From NCBI GenBank assembly GCA_029777935.1, contig JAKORH010000057.1, positions 1 through 17,472 on the forward strand: a stretch of 17,472 bases of DNA, in the 5' to 3' direction. Positions within the stretch are counted from its first letter, which is position 1; every line of letters begins with the position of its first letter. Under the pieces are notes generated by a model. It had not been told where the DNA came from, did no database searches, and worked only from the letters and a program-made list of their open reading frames with translations. Shown piece by piece: positions 7,340-17,465 of this stretch. A program made the translations under genes and the position numbers. This stretch comes from Pseudomonadota bacterium. Lineage in GTDB: Bacteria > Pseudomonadota > Gammaproteobacteria > Burkholderiales > Burkholderiaceae.

Positions 7340-8824
7340 TCATGGCCAGCGTGTCGCAGAATCGAGCGGATAGACCGGCCGCCGCAGGTGCCTGAAGCTG
7401 AACAGCGAGTAGTCGGAGCTGGAGACGCCGCGGCTGTCGCACTCGACCAGTCCGCGCGAGATCGGCACGAAGCTCGGCCGGCAGTACATGCGCGACTTCA
7501 GGATCAGGTAGTCGAACACGCGCGGGTCGACGCCGGCGCTCGTGAACACGCCCAGATCGAGCGGTTCCATCGGCCGCTCGGCGACGACGATCGTGAAGGC
7601 GTCGGCTTCGAGCACGACGGTGCGGCCCATCGACCAGGTCTCACCGGTGTAGATCGGGCCGGTGATGCGGAAGCGGCCGTCGGTGACCGCGCGCACGCGT
7701 GCGTCGATCACGAAGCGCGGCCGCGGGCTTCCAAATCCAAGCGGCCGCACGTTGCCGACGGGCATCTTCACGCGATTGCCGACGCCCGCGGTGGCCGCGA
7801 TCGCGACCGCGACCGGATCGCAGGTCGGGCCGACGCCGATCTTCGTCATGCCCTGGCGCAGGCATTCCTCGAGCACGTCGGTCGTGTCGCAGGTACCGCC
7901 GGCCATCACGTTGTCGCCGTGGTCGAGCAGCAGCACCGGACCGACCTCGTGCGCCTGCCGCAACGCGTGTGCCTGTGCCACGCTTTCGGCGAGCGGCGCA
8001 CTCTCGTAGACGAAGCCGGCACGTTCGTCCCACAGTTGCCGCGCGAGGGAGTCGGCGCCGTGCTGCGCTTCCTCGCGCGTGCGACCGACGGTGATGATGC
8101 TCATTCCCGCGTCGCGGATGTCGGCGAGCGAGAAGCCTGCGAACACCGTCGCGGCGAGCAGCCCTTCCTCTTCCATCTTCCGCGCGCGTTCGACCGCGCG
8201 TTGCATCGCGCCCTCGCCGGTCGCGCTCCTCAGCGTGTGCGACAGCAGCGGCGGCTGAGCCCAGGCAACGTGCGGCCGTGGGCCGCCGTCGAGCCAGGAA
8301 AGGAGCAGCCGCGCCGCATGCGCGCCGGTCTCGTACATGTCGATGTGCGGATAGGTCTTGAAGCCGACCATCACGTCGGCATGCTCGACCATCGCGCGGG
8401 TGACGTTGCCGTGCAGGTCGAGCGCCACCGCGATCGGCGTCTTCGGCGCGGCCGCGCGCACCCGTCGCAACAGTTCGCCCTCGCCGTCCTCGAGCGACTG
8501 CGTGACCATCGCGCCGTGCAGATCGAGCAGGATCGCATCGCAGCCGGCGCGCACCGCATCGACGATCGCCGCCGCGAAGCGCTCGTACGCGGCATCGTCG
8601 ACGCGCCCGCTCGGGTTCGCGGTCGCGTTGACCGCGACGACGATCTGCGCGCCGCGCGCTTCGGCCGCGTCGATGAAGGCGCCCAGCCCGGTTCGCGTGC
8701 CCCTGGCGCTGTCGTATGCCGCGGCGCCGAAGGTCGGGCCGTCGGGACCGAACGACTCATACGGCGTGGGTACCGGCGAGAAGGTGTTGGTCTCGTGATT
8801 CAGGCGGGCGGCGACGATCTTCAT
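7340..8824 (-). CDS. M81 family metallopeptidase (MlrC-like)
   Basis: The 494-residue product opens with KIVAARLNHETNTFSP, the conserved start of the MlrC/DUF1485 family. Likely zinc-ligand regions are LDLHGAM (100-106), LDLHGN (135-140) and the KTYPHIDMYETG block (156-167). The C-terminal MlrC domain contains LLLDHGDN and GGTCDTT. MlrC of microcystin degraders cleaves a linear tetrapeptide; most relatives have unknown substrates and may act on small peptides or acylated amino acids. No signal peptide is seen, so it is probably cytoplasmic. It lies between D-aminoacylase (upstream) and amidase (downstream) on the same strand. The ATG has no Shine-Dalgarno within 18 nt; the nearest purine run is the edge of the 8843-8920 repeat. 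Confidence 0.92.
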   Translation of the reverse strand: MKIVAARLNHETNTFSPVPTPYESFGPDGPTFGAAAYDSARGTRTGLGAFIDAAEARGAQIVVAVNATANPSGRVDDAAYERFAAAIVDAVRAGCDAILLDLHGAMVTQSLEDGEGELLRRVRAAAPKTPIAVALDLHGNVTRAMVEHADVMVGFKTYPHIDMYETGAHAARLLLSWLDGGPRPHVAWAQPPLLSHTLRSATGEGAMQRAVERARKMEEEGLLAATVFAGFSLADIRDAGMSIITVGRTREEAQHGADSLARQLWDERAGFVYESAPLAESVAQAHALRQAHEVGPVLLLDHGDNVMAGGTCDTTDVLEECLRQGMTKIGVGPTCDPVAVAIAATAGVGNRVKMPVGNVRPLGFGSPRPRFVIDARVRAVTDGRFRITGPIYTGETWSMGRTVVLEADAFTIVVAERPMEPLDLGVFTSAGVDPRVFDYLILKSRMYCRPSFVPISRGLVECDSRGVSSSDYSLFSFRHLRRPVYPLDSATRWP

Positions 8825-8842
8825 GTTTGTAGTGTGTGGTTT

Positions 8843-8920
8843 CCCTCACCCTCGGTCCCTCTCCCGGGGGGAGAGGGATGCAAAGCCCCTCTCCCTCCGG
8901 GAGAGGGGTGGGGGTGAGGG
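8843..8920. repeat. Doubly palindromic intergenic repeat, copy 1
   Basis: The 78-bp element is bounded by CCCTCACCC and GGGTGAGGG. It contains two hairpins, each a CCTCTCCC/GGGAGAGG stem with a short tip. The halves are also near reverse complements of each other, so the whole can fold as one long hairpin or as two hairpins under an outer stem. By eye it differs from copy 2 (12122-12199) at 3 of 78 positions. It occupies most of the gap between the D-aminoacylase stop and the M81 start. Confidence 0.85.
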
Positions 8921-8939
8921 CCGTCGGTGGTTCATGCAA

Positions 8940-10367
8940 TCACTTCTGCCTGCGTAGCACCTTCCCCGCCTGCGCCCCCGTCGCGCGGCCCTCGTGCCAC
9001 GCGAGCGTGCCGTTCACGTACACGGACAAGAGGCCCGCGGCGGGCGCCTTCGGTTGCGCGAAGGTGGCCGCATCGGCGATCTTCTGCGGGTCGAACACGA
9101 CCAGATCCGCGTGACAGCCCGGCGCGATCCGGCCGCGCTGCGCTAAGCCGAAGCGCGCGGCCGGCAGCCCGGTCATCTTGTGCACGGCCTGTTCGAGCGA
9201 AAACAGCCCGCGCTCGCGCGCGTAGTGCCCGAGCACGCGCGGAAACGCGCCCCACAGCCGCGGGTGCGGAAACTCGTCGTGCGGCAGGCCGTCGGATCCG
9301 ATCATCGTCTCGGGATACGCGAGGATGCGCTCGACGTCCGCCTCGTCCATAGAGAAGTAGATCGCGCCGGCCGGCTGCAGCCGCTCGATCAGCGCGTCGA
9401 TACCGATGCCCTGCTCGGACGCCAGCTCGTCCAGGTAGCGCCCGGCTGCGCGCGGCTGCGACTTCGACCACGCAATCAGCACGCGCTGCGCCTGCTTCGC
9501 CGCGTCGGCTCTCAATACCGTCGACGACGCGGTGTACGGATAGCAGTCGAGGCAGACGTCGCCCGTGGCGCGCGCCGTGTCGAGCAGCGCCAGCGTTTCC
9601 CGTGAGCGGCCGAAGTTGGCGTGCCCGATCACCTTGTGGTGCGACAGCACCTGCCGCACGCCGAGCGCGGCGGCGATCGTCATCGCCTCGGTCATCGATT
9701 CGAGCACGCGCGCGCCTTCGTCGCGGATGTGCGAGGCAATCAGCGCGGACGTGGCCCGGAGCGGCTCGCACACGCGCCGGATCTCATCGGCCGTGGCGGC
9801 GTTCGCGGGCGCGTAGTAGACGCCGGTCGACACGCCGATGGCGCCGGCGGCCAGACCTTCGGCGACGTGCGCTTGCATCGCGGCGATCTCGGCATCCCTG
9901 GCCGGCCGGTCGAGATCGCGCATCGTCACCGCGCGCAGCGTGGTATGGCCGATCAGCGCCGCGCAGTTGATCGCCGGCGGCTGTGCCTCGAGCGCGGCGA
10001 AGTAGTCGGCGAACGAGCCGAACCGCTGGCCGCCGTCGGCCACCAGGTTCAGCGGCGGCACCGCCTCGCGATCGCCGAGCGGCGCGAGGCTGATGCCGCA
10101 GTTGCCGACCACGACGGTGGTGACGCCCTGGCTTGCCTTCGGCGCCATCGACGGGTCGGAAAGCAACAGGCGGTCGTCGTGCGTGTGCACGTCGATGAAG
10201 CCGGGGGCCAGCGCCAGTCCGCCGAGGTCGATCGCCTGCTTCGCACTTCCACTTACGGCGCCCACGGCGGCGATGCGGCCGTCCCGTACCGCGACCTCGC
10301 CCGCTCGGCGCGCCGCGCCGCTGCCGTCGAAGATGGTCGCGCCACGCAGCAGCAGATCGAAGGTCAT
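8940..10367 (-). CDS. D-aminoacylase (N-acyl-D-amino-acid deacylase)
   Basis: The 475-residue amidohydrolase-superfamily enzyme hydrolyses N-acyl-D-amino acids to acid plus D-amino acid. Visible motifs are HTHDD (61-65), GNCG (88-91), H213 in ASHIRDE, H243 in SHHKVIGH and D359 in GSDGLPHDE, followed by PHPRLWGAFPRVLG. C90, H213 and H243 correspond to C96, H220 and H250 of the Alcaligenes enzyme, so the metal site appears complete. ATG 10367 is preferred: the frame opens further upstream but the added residues do not resemble the family. No strong Shine-Dalgarno is seen. It is the first gene of the minus-strand operon with M81 peptidase and amidase, transcribed divergently from the peptide transporter. 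It could also be a dipeptidase-like or N-acyl-D-glutamate variant. Confidence 0.93.
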   Translation of the reverse strand: MTFDLLLRGATIFDGSGAARRAGEVAVRDGRIAAVGAVSGSAKQAIDLGGLALAPGFIDVHTHDDRLLLSDPSMAPKASQGVTTVVVGNCGISLAPLGDREAVPPLNLVADGGQRFGSFADYFAALEAQPPAINCAALIGHTTLRAVTMRDLDRPARDAEIAAMQAHVAEGLAAGAIGVSTGVYYAPANAATADEIRRVCEPLRATSALIASHIRDEGARVLESMTEAMTIAAALGVRQVLSHHKVIGHANFGRSRETLALLDTARATGDVCLDCYPYTASSTVLRADAAKQAQRVLIAWSKSQPRAAGRYLDELASEQGIGIDALIERLQPAGAIYFSMDEADVERILAYPETMIGSDGLPHDEFPHPRLWGAFPRVLGHYARERGLFSLEQAVHKMTGLPAARFGLAQRGRIAPGCHADLVVFDPQKIADAATFAQPKAPAAGLLSVYVNGTLAWHEGRATGAQAGKVLRRQK

Positions 10368-10515
10368 CGTCGGTTCGAATCCGGTCCCAAACGTCCAACA
10401 CCCGATGGGGAGCCATCGATGATCACCGGGAGCTCCGAGATAGATGCTAGTCTGTTCGCCGGCGGACGCGGATGCAATTCGGCCGCCGATACACAGACAA
10501 GTCGAGGAGACAATC
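10368..10515. promoter_or_regulatory. Divergent control region between deacylase and transporter operons
   Basis: These 148 bp separate the D-aminoacylase ATG from the binding-protein ATG and must carry both promoters. A perfect 6-bp inverted repeat CGATGG-GGAG-CCATCG lies at 10403-10418 and an 8-bp palindrome GGAGCTCC at 10429-10436. Either could be an operator shared by both operons. GAGGAGA at 10504-10510 is the ribosome-binding site of the rightward gene, 5 nt before its ATG. A weak -10-like TAGTCT occurs near 10448-10453, with no convincing -35. Confidence 0.4.
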
Positions 10516-12108
10516 ATGGAAATCCCGATCCGCGGCTGGCGGCGCATTGCCGCCGGACTCGCGTTGGCCGTCGGCGTGGCGGCCAGCAGCGCGGCCTTCG
10601 CGCAAGGCAAGGTCCTGAGGTTCATCCCCGAGGCTGACTTGCGCATCCTCGATCCGATCTGGACTACCGCGTACATCACGCGCAACCACGGCTACATGGT
10701 GTACGACGTGCTGTTCGCGACCGACGCGAACTTCCACATTCAGCCGCAGATGGTCGACAAGTGGGACGTCAGCAAGGACGGCCTGACCTACACGTTCACG
10801 CTGCGCGACGGGCTGAAGTTCCACGACGGGCAACCGGTGCGGTCGGCCGACTGCATCGCGTCGGTCGAGCGCTGGGCCAAGCGCGACGTGTTCGGGCAGA
10901 AGCTGGCGGAGATGACCGACTCGTGGAGCGCGGTCAACGACAAGACCTTCCGCCTGAAGCTGAAGAAGCCGTTCCCTTACGTGCTCGACGCGCTGGGCAA
11001 GCCGTCCTCGAACGTGCCGTTCATCATGCCCGAGCGGATCGCGAAGACCGATGCGTTCACGCAGATCACCGACCCGACCGGGTCCGGCCCGTTCAAGATG
11101 GTCAAGTCCGAGTGGGTGCCGGGCAGCAAGGTCGTGTACGTGAAGAACACCGACTACGTGCCGCGCAAGGAGCCGCCGTCGTGGGGCGCCGGCGGCAAGG
11201 TGGCCAAGGTTGATCGAGTCGAGTGGGTCTACATCCCGGATTCGGCCACCGCCGCGGCGGCGCTGAACAACGGCGAGGTCGACTGGTGGCAGCAGCTCCC
11301 GCCCGACCTGATCCCGGTGTTGGCGAAGAACAAGGACATCAAGGTCGACAACACCGACCCGCTCGGCTCGATCGGCATCCTGCGCTTCAATCACCTGCAG
11401 CCGCCGTTCAACAACGCGAAGATGCGGCAGGCGGTGCTGGCCGTGGTCGACCAGAAGGACTACGCGATCGCGATCGCCGGCGACCCGAAAAACGGCAAGC
11501 CTTGCCCGTCGTTCTTTACCTGCGGCACGCCGCTCGCGAACAACGCCGGCTCGGAGGCGCTGACCGGCAAGCGCGACTTCGACAAGGCGAAGGCGCTGAT
11601 CAAGGAGGCCGGCTACAAGGGCGAGAAGATCGTCGTGATGGACGCCACCGATCAGCCGATCGTGCACTCGCAGGCGCTGGTCACGAACGAGTTGCTGCGC
11701 AAGCTCGGCCTGAACGTCGAGCTGGCAGCGATGGACTGGGGCACTCTAATCACGCGCCGCGCGTCGAAGGAGCCGATCGACAAGAACGGCTGGAACATCT
11801 TCTTCACCTGGTTCGTCGGCCCGGACATCGTGTCGCCGGCGCTGAACAGCCCGCTGCGCGGCAACGGCGAGAAGGCCTGGTTCGGCTGGCCGACCGATCC
11901 GAAGCTGGAGGAACTGCGCGACGCGTGGTTTGCCGCGCCGACGCCGGCCGAGCAGAAGAAGGTCGCCGAGGAGATGCAGAAGCGCGCTTTCGAGACGTTG
12001 CCCTACATCCCGACCGCGCAGTTCATCATCCCGACCGCGTACCGCACCAACCTCTCCGGCGTGATCGTGTCGCCGGTGACGTTCCTGTGGAACGTGGAGA
12101 AGAAGTAG
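10516..12108 (+). CDS. Periplasmic peptide-binding protein, SBP family 5 (DppA/OppA-like)
   Basis: The 530-residue solute receptor belongs to an ABC importer. A Sec signal peptide is clear: basic RGWRR, a hydrophobic core (about 11-26) and AFA before Q30, with no lipobox Cys, so it should be a free periplasmic protein. The family-5 pattern GLTYTFTLRDGLKFHDGQPV appears near the N-terminal third, followed by SVERW. Two Cys six residues apart (C330, C336) may form a disulfide. The ATG has GAGGAGA 5 nt upstream, which decides against the longer open frame. It leads the operon binding protein, permease, permease, ATPase, ATPase, ammonia-lyase. The ligand is likely a di- or oligopeptide or an N-acylated amino acid, inferred from the flanking deacylase and peptidase genes. 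Confidence 0.94.
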   Translation: MEIPIRGWRRIAAGLALAVGVAASSAAFAQGKVLRFIPEADLRILDPIWTTAYITRNHGYMVYDVLFATDANFHIQPQMVDKWDVSKDGLTYTFTLRDGLKFHDGQPVRSADCIASVERWAKRDVFGQKLAEMTDSWSAVNDKTFRLKLKKPFPYVLDALGKPSSNVPFIMPERIAKTDAFTQITDPTGSGPFKMVKSEWVPGSKVVYVKNTDYVPRKEPPSWGAGGKVAKVDRVEWVYIPDSATAAAALNNGEVDWWQQLPPDLIPVLAKNKDIKVDNTDPLGSIGILRFNHLQPPFNNAKMRQAVLAVVDQKDYAIAIAGDPKNGKPCPSFFTCGTPLANNAGSEALTGKRDFDKAKALIKEAGYKGEKIVVMDATDQPIVHSQALVTNELLRKLGLNVELAAMDWGTLITRRASKEPIDKNGWNIFFTWFVGPDIVSPALNSPLRGNGEKAWFGWPTDPKLEELRDAWFAAPTPAEQKKVAEEMQKRAFETLPYIPTAQFIIPTAYRTNLSGVIVSPVTFLWNVEKK

Positions 12109-12121
12109 GGCCCACCGGCGT

Positions 12122-12199
12122 CCCTCACCCTCGGTCCCTCTCCCGGAGGGAGAGGGAAGCAAAGCCCCTCTCCCTCCGGGAGAGGGGTTGGGGTGAGGG
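12122..12199. repeat. Doubly palindromic intergenic repeat, copy 2
   Basis: The 78-bp element has the same boundaries and two-hairpin structure as 8843-8920. The hairpin tips are GGA and TCC, which are complementary to each other. It lies 13 nt after the binding-protein stop and ends 18 nt before the first permease ATG. In that position a hairpin can stabilise the upstream mRNA or dampen read-through, giving more binding protein than permease, as REP elements do in the maltose operon. That role is inference. Confidence 0.85.
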
Positions 12200-12217
12200 G
12201 AGCGCGTCTCCTTCTTG

Positions 12218-13159
12218 ATGCTCCGCTACATCCTCAAGCGCCTGCTCGCGACGATCCCCGTGATGGCGGTCGTCGCGCTGTTCGTGTTCTCGCTGCTGTA
12301 CATCAGCCCCGGTGATCCGGCTGCGGTGATCGCGGGCGACATCGCCACCGCGGACGACATCGCGCGCATCCGTGCGCAGCTCGGCCTCGACGAGCCGTTC
12401 TTCGTGCGCTTCGGCCACTGGGTCTGGTCGCTGGCGCACGGCGACCTTGGCACGTCGATCTTCACCAAGCTGCCGGTGGCCACGCTGATCGGGCAGCGCA
12501 TCGAGCCGACGGTGGCGCTGACGATCAGCACGCTGATCGTTTCGGTGGGGCTGGCGGTGCCGCTCGGCGTGCTGGCGGCGGCACGCGCCGGCGGCTGGCT
12601 CGACCGACTGGTGATGGCGCTGTCGGTGCTCGGCTTCTCGATGCCGGTGTTTGTGATCGCGTACGGGCTGATCCTGCTGTTCTCGATCCAGCTCGATTGG
12701 CTGCCGGTGCAGGGCTATCGCAGCATCAGCGAGGGCTTCGGCCCGTTCATCCGCCACCTGATCCTGCCGAGTGTGGCGCTCGGGCTGGTCTACATGGCGC
12801 TGATCGCGCGCATCACGCGCGCCAGCATGCTCGACGTGCTGGCGCAGGACTACGTGCGCACCGCGAACGCCAAGGGGCTGGCACCCGGCACCGTGCTGAC
12901 GCGCCACGCGCTGAAGAACGCCGCGGTGCCGATCGTCACCATCGTCGGCATCGGCGTGGCACTGCTGATCGGGGGCGTCGTGGTGACCGAGACCGTGTTC
13001 GCAATCCCCGGCATCGGCCGGCTGACGGTCGACGCGATCCTGCGCCGCGACTATCCGATCATCCAGGGCGTGACGCTGCTGTTCTCGGCCGTCTACGTGA
13101 TCGTCAATCTGCTGGTGGATCTCAGTTATTCGCTGTTCGATCCGCGGATCAGGTACTGA
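12218..13159 (+). CDS. Peptide ABC transporter permease, DppB-like
   Basis: The 313-residue inner-membrane protein begins MLRYILKRLL, the usual DppB/OppB N-terminus, with TM1 at about 10-29. The PGDPA motif (31-35) and a periplasmic stretch containing LGLDEPFFVRF follow. Further TM segments lie near 99-122, 133-157, 182-200, 236-262 and 284-303. The ATPase-contact EAA-type loop is DYVRTANAKGL (211-221). The start is ATG 12218; a TTG directly before it is possible. There is no close Shine-Dalgarno: the nearest purine run is GAGGGGAG at the edge of the preceding repeat, 15 nt away. It pairs with the permease at 13283 to form the channel of the importer. The stop at 13159 is followed after one base by another ATG (see the short ORF at 13161). 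Confidence 0.94.
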   Translation: MLRYILKRLLATIPVMAVVALFVFSLLYISPGDPAAVIAGDIATADDIARIRAQLGLDEPFFVRFGHWVWSLAHGDLGTSIFTKLPVATLIGQRIEPTVALTISTLIVSVGLAVPLGVLAAARAGGWLDRLVMALSVLGFSMPVFVIAYGLILLFSIQLDWLPVQGYRSISEGFGPFIRHLILPSVALGLVYMALIARITRASMLDVLAQDYVRTANAKGLAPGTVLTRHALKNAAVPIVTIVGIGVALLIGGVVVTETVFAIPGIGRLTVDAILRRDYPIIQGVTLLFSAVYVIVNLLVDLSYSLFDPRIRY

Positions 13160-13160
13160 G

Positions 13161-13286
13161 ATGAACCCCAGCGCGTGCGCCCGTCGCCCCGGCGCAGGCC
13201 GGGGCCTAATTTGCGGTGCCATAACTTGGGCCCCGGCCCCGGATCAAGTCCGGGGCAGGCTCTCCGCCTGTGCGACGACAGCATGA
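13161..13286 (+). other. Short 41-codon ORF bridging two permease genes, possibly for translational coupling
   Basis: An ATG one base after the DppB-like stop (TGAGATG) opens a 41-residue frame that runs through the intergenic repeat and stops at TGA 13284-13286. That stop overlaps the next permease start as ATGA. The peptide (starting MNPSACARRPGAGR) resembles no family and is Arg/Pro/Ala/Gly-rich because it is written by the repeat. It could carry ribosomes from one permease gene to the next, since the second permease start has no Shine-Dalgarno. It may equally be a chance frame in GC-rich DNA. Confidence 0.25.
13186..13256. repeat. Palindromic repeat with GCCCCGG/CCGGGGC hairpins
   Basis: Two perfect 8-bp hairpins lie about 30 bp apart. 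The first is GCCCCGGC/GCCGGGGC (13186-13193 with 13198-13205). The second is GCCCCGGA/TCCGGGGC (13236-13243 with 13249-13256), with loop TCAAG. This resembles the common proteobacterial intergenic repeat recognisable by GGATCAAGTCC between CCCC and GGGG arms. It is unrelated in sequence to the CCCTCACCC family elsewhere in this operon. Confidence 0.75.
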
Positions 13287-14161
13287 GCGCGGTCGCCATC
13301 GCAGCCCCCCGCTCCGCGTCGCCGACCTGGCAGCGCTTCAAGGATGCGTTCCGCCGGCACCCGACCGCGCTGGCGGGCGGCGTCGTGCTCGCGGCGATGA
13401 TCGCGATCGCGCTCGCCGCGCCGTGGCTCGGCACCGTCGATCCGCTGTCGGTCTCGCCGATCCGGCGCCTGAAGCCGCCGTCGGCCGAGTACTGGTTCGG
13501 CACCGACATGCTCGGCCGCGACGTCTATAGCCGCGTGATCTACGGCGCCCGCGTGTCGCTGACGGTGGGGCTGGCGGTGGCGCTGCTGTCGACGGTCGCG
13601 GGGCTGGCGATCGGGCTGGTGACCGGGTTCATCCGCTGGCTCGACGCGATCGTGATGCGCGTGATGGATGGCCTGATGTCGATCCCTTCGGTGCTGCTGG
13701 CGATCGCGCTGATCTCGCTGACGACCGCGAGCCTGAAGAACGTGATCGTCGCCATCGCAATCACAGAGATCCCGCGCGTGGTGCGGCTGGTGCGCTCGCT
13801 GGTGCTGACGCTGCGTGAGCAGCCATTCGTGGAGGCGGCGATCGCCTCCGGAACCAGGCTGCCTGCCATCCTGCTGAAGCACGTCCTGCCCAATACGCTG
13901 GCGCCGCTGCTGGTGCAGGCGACCTACGTCTGCGCCTCGGCGATGATCACCGAGGCGATCCTGTCCTTCATCGGCGCCGGCACGCCGCCGAACATTCCGA
14001 GCTGGGGCAACATCATGGCCGAGGCGAGAAGCCTCATCCAGGTTGCCGGCACGATCCTGCTGTTCCCTGGCATCTTCCTGTCGCTGACCGTGCTGTCGGT
14101 GAACCTCCTGGGTGACGGAATGAGAGACGCACTCGATCCGCGGCTCGCGCGACGGATGTAG
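13283..14161 (+). CDS. Peptide ABC transporter permease, DppC-like
   Basis: The 292-residue inner-membrane protein has a hydrophilic N-terminus with TM1 at about 29-49. The conserved block YWFGTDMLGRDVYSRVIYGAR (70-90) of DppC/OppC permeases follows, with TM segments near 93-116, 133-150, 152-170, 206-230 and 255-276. The EAA-type ATPase contact loop is FVEAAIASGTRLPAILLKHVLPN (182-204). ATG 13283 is chosen because the open frame further upstream (from GTG 13175) only translates the intergenic repeat. No Shine-Dalgarno is visible, so initiation may depend on coupling. The stop TAG directly abuts the ATG of the next ATPase gene. Confidence 0.93.
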   Translation: MSAVAIAAPRSASPTWQRFKDAFRRHPTALAGGVVLAAMIAIALAAPWLGTVDPLSVSPIRRLKPPSAEYWFGTDMLGRDVYSRVIYGARVSLTVGLAVALLSTVAGLAIGLVTGFIRWLDAIVMRVMDGLMSIPSVLLAIALISLTTASLKNVIVAIAITEIPRVVRLVRSLVLTLREQPFVEAAIASGTRLPAILLKHVLPNTLAPLLVQATYVCASAMITEAILSFIGAGTPPNIPSWGNIMAEARSLIQVAGTILLFPGIFLSLTVLSVNLLGDGMRDALDPRLARRM

Positions 14162-16247
<2,086 letters not shown>

Positions 16248-16251
<4 letters not shown>

Positions 16252-17465
16252 CGCGCGAGGCGCGTGCCATCCGCAATCCCGCCGCGGCGCCGGCGACCGA
16301 ATCGTACGGCGCGCAGCGCGCGTCGGCACTGAACCAGGCGGGCTTCGACGCCGCGCTGGCGGAAGTCTCGAGCTGGCCCGGCTATGCGGCCACGCCGCTG
16401 ACGCCGTTGAACGGGCTGGCGAAATCGCTCGGGCTGGGCGGCATTCAGTACAAGGACGAGCGCGGGCGCTTTTCACGCTATGGGCTGAAGAGCTTCAAGG
16501 CGCTCGGCGGCGCGTATGCGGTGGCCAAAGTGCTGCGCCGGCGCGTGGCAGCGGCGACCGGCCGCTCCGACATCACGTCGAAGCAACTGCTGTCGGGCGA
16601 GTTCGCCGATATCGTGCGCGCGGCGACCGTGACCTGCGCCACCGACGGCAACCACGGCCGCTCGGTCGCGTGGGGCGCGCAACTGTTCGGCTGCCGCTGC
16701 GCGATCTACGTGCACGAGCACGTGAGCCAGGGGCGGCGCGACGCGATCGCGAAGTACGGCGCCGACGTGCGCGAGGTCAAGGGCAACTACGACGACGCCG
16801 TGCGCCACGCCGCCGCGACCGCGCAGGCCAACGGCTGGACCGTGGTGTCGGATACCTCGTATCCCGGCTATCGCGACATCCCGCTCGACGTCATGCACGG
16901 CTACGGCGTGATGGCCGCCGAGATCGAGCGACAGCTTGTCGATCCGCCGACGCATGTGTTCGCGCAGGCGGGCGTGGGCGCGCTCGCGGCGGCGATGTGC
17001 GCGCACTTCTGGCTGCATTGGGGCGAGCGGCGTTCGTTCTTCGTCGTGGTCGAGCCGGCGCGCGCCGACTGTGTCTATCAGAGCCTGGCGGCAGGCAAAC
17101 CCGTCGTCGTCGGCGGAGCGCTCGACACCGTGATGGCCGGGCTGGCGTGTGGCGAAGTGTCTGAACTGGCGTGGGACATCCTGCACACGGGTGCGAACGC
17201 CGCGGTCGCGGTCGACGATGCGTACGCGCTCGATGCCGTGCGGCTGCTCGCACGTCCGGCCGCGGGCGAGACGCCGATCGTCGCCGGCGAAACCGGGGGA
17301 TCGGGGCTGGCCGCGCTGCTCGCCGCGCGCGACTATCCTGAAATCCGGAACACACTTGCGCTCGACTCGAACTCGCGCGTGCTGCTGCTCGGTAGCGAGG
17401 GCGACACCGACCCGCAGATCTACCGCGAGGTGGTCGGGCGCAGCGCAGAGGAGGTACTGGCATGA
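16248..17465 (+). CDS. dpaL: 2,3-Diaminopropionate ammonia-lyase
   Basis: The 405-residue fold-type II PLP enzyme converts D- or L-2,3-diaminopropionate to pyruvate and two ammonia. K84 in LKSFKALGG is the Schiff-base lysine. The ATDGNHGRSVAWGA block (131-144) is characteristic of the YgeX/DpaL group, with D133 the likely second acid-base residue by motif. GETGGSG near the C-terminus binds the cofactor phosphate. E. coli YgeX is of similar length, so the gene is complete. GAGGAGG lies 7 nt before the ATG, which overlaps the DppF-like stop as ATGA, making it part of the transporter operon. This implies the imported compound yields diaminopropionate or a similar beta-substituted amino acid. A related threonine dehydratase-like activity is a less likely alternative. 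Confidence 0.93.

Noticed and set aside
8846..8935. A 29-codon minus-strand ORF between D-aminoacylase and M81
   Set aside because: It is written entirely by the repeat, ends 21 nt before the M81 start and has no overlap geometry to suggest coupling.
8757..8939. A 60-codon minus-strand ORF with TPTPLPEGEG peptide
   Set aside because: It starts at TTG, is repeat-coded in its first half and runs out of frame into the M81 gene. Such peptides are translations of this repeat family.
13175..13282. Upstream extension of the second permease from GTG 13175
   Set aside because: The added residues translate the intergenic repeat and are unlike permease N-termini; ATG 13283 fits the family.
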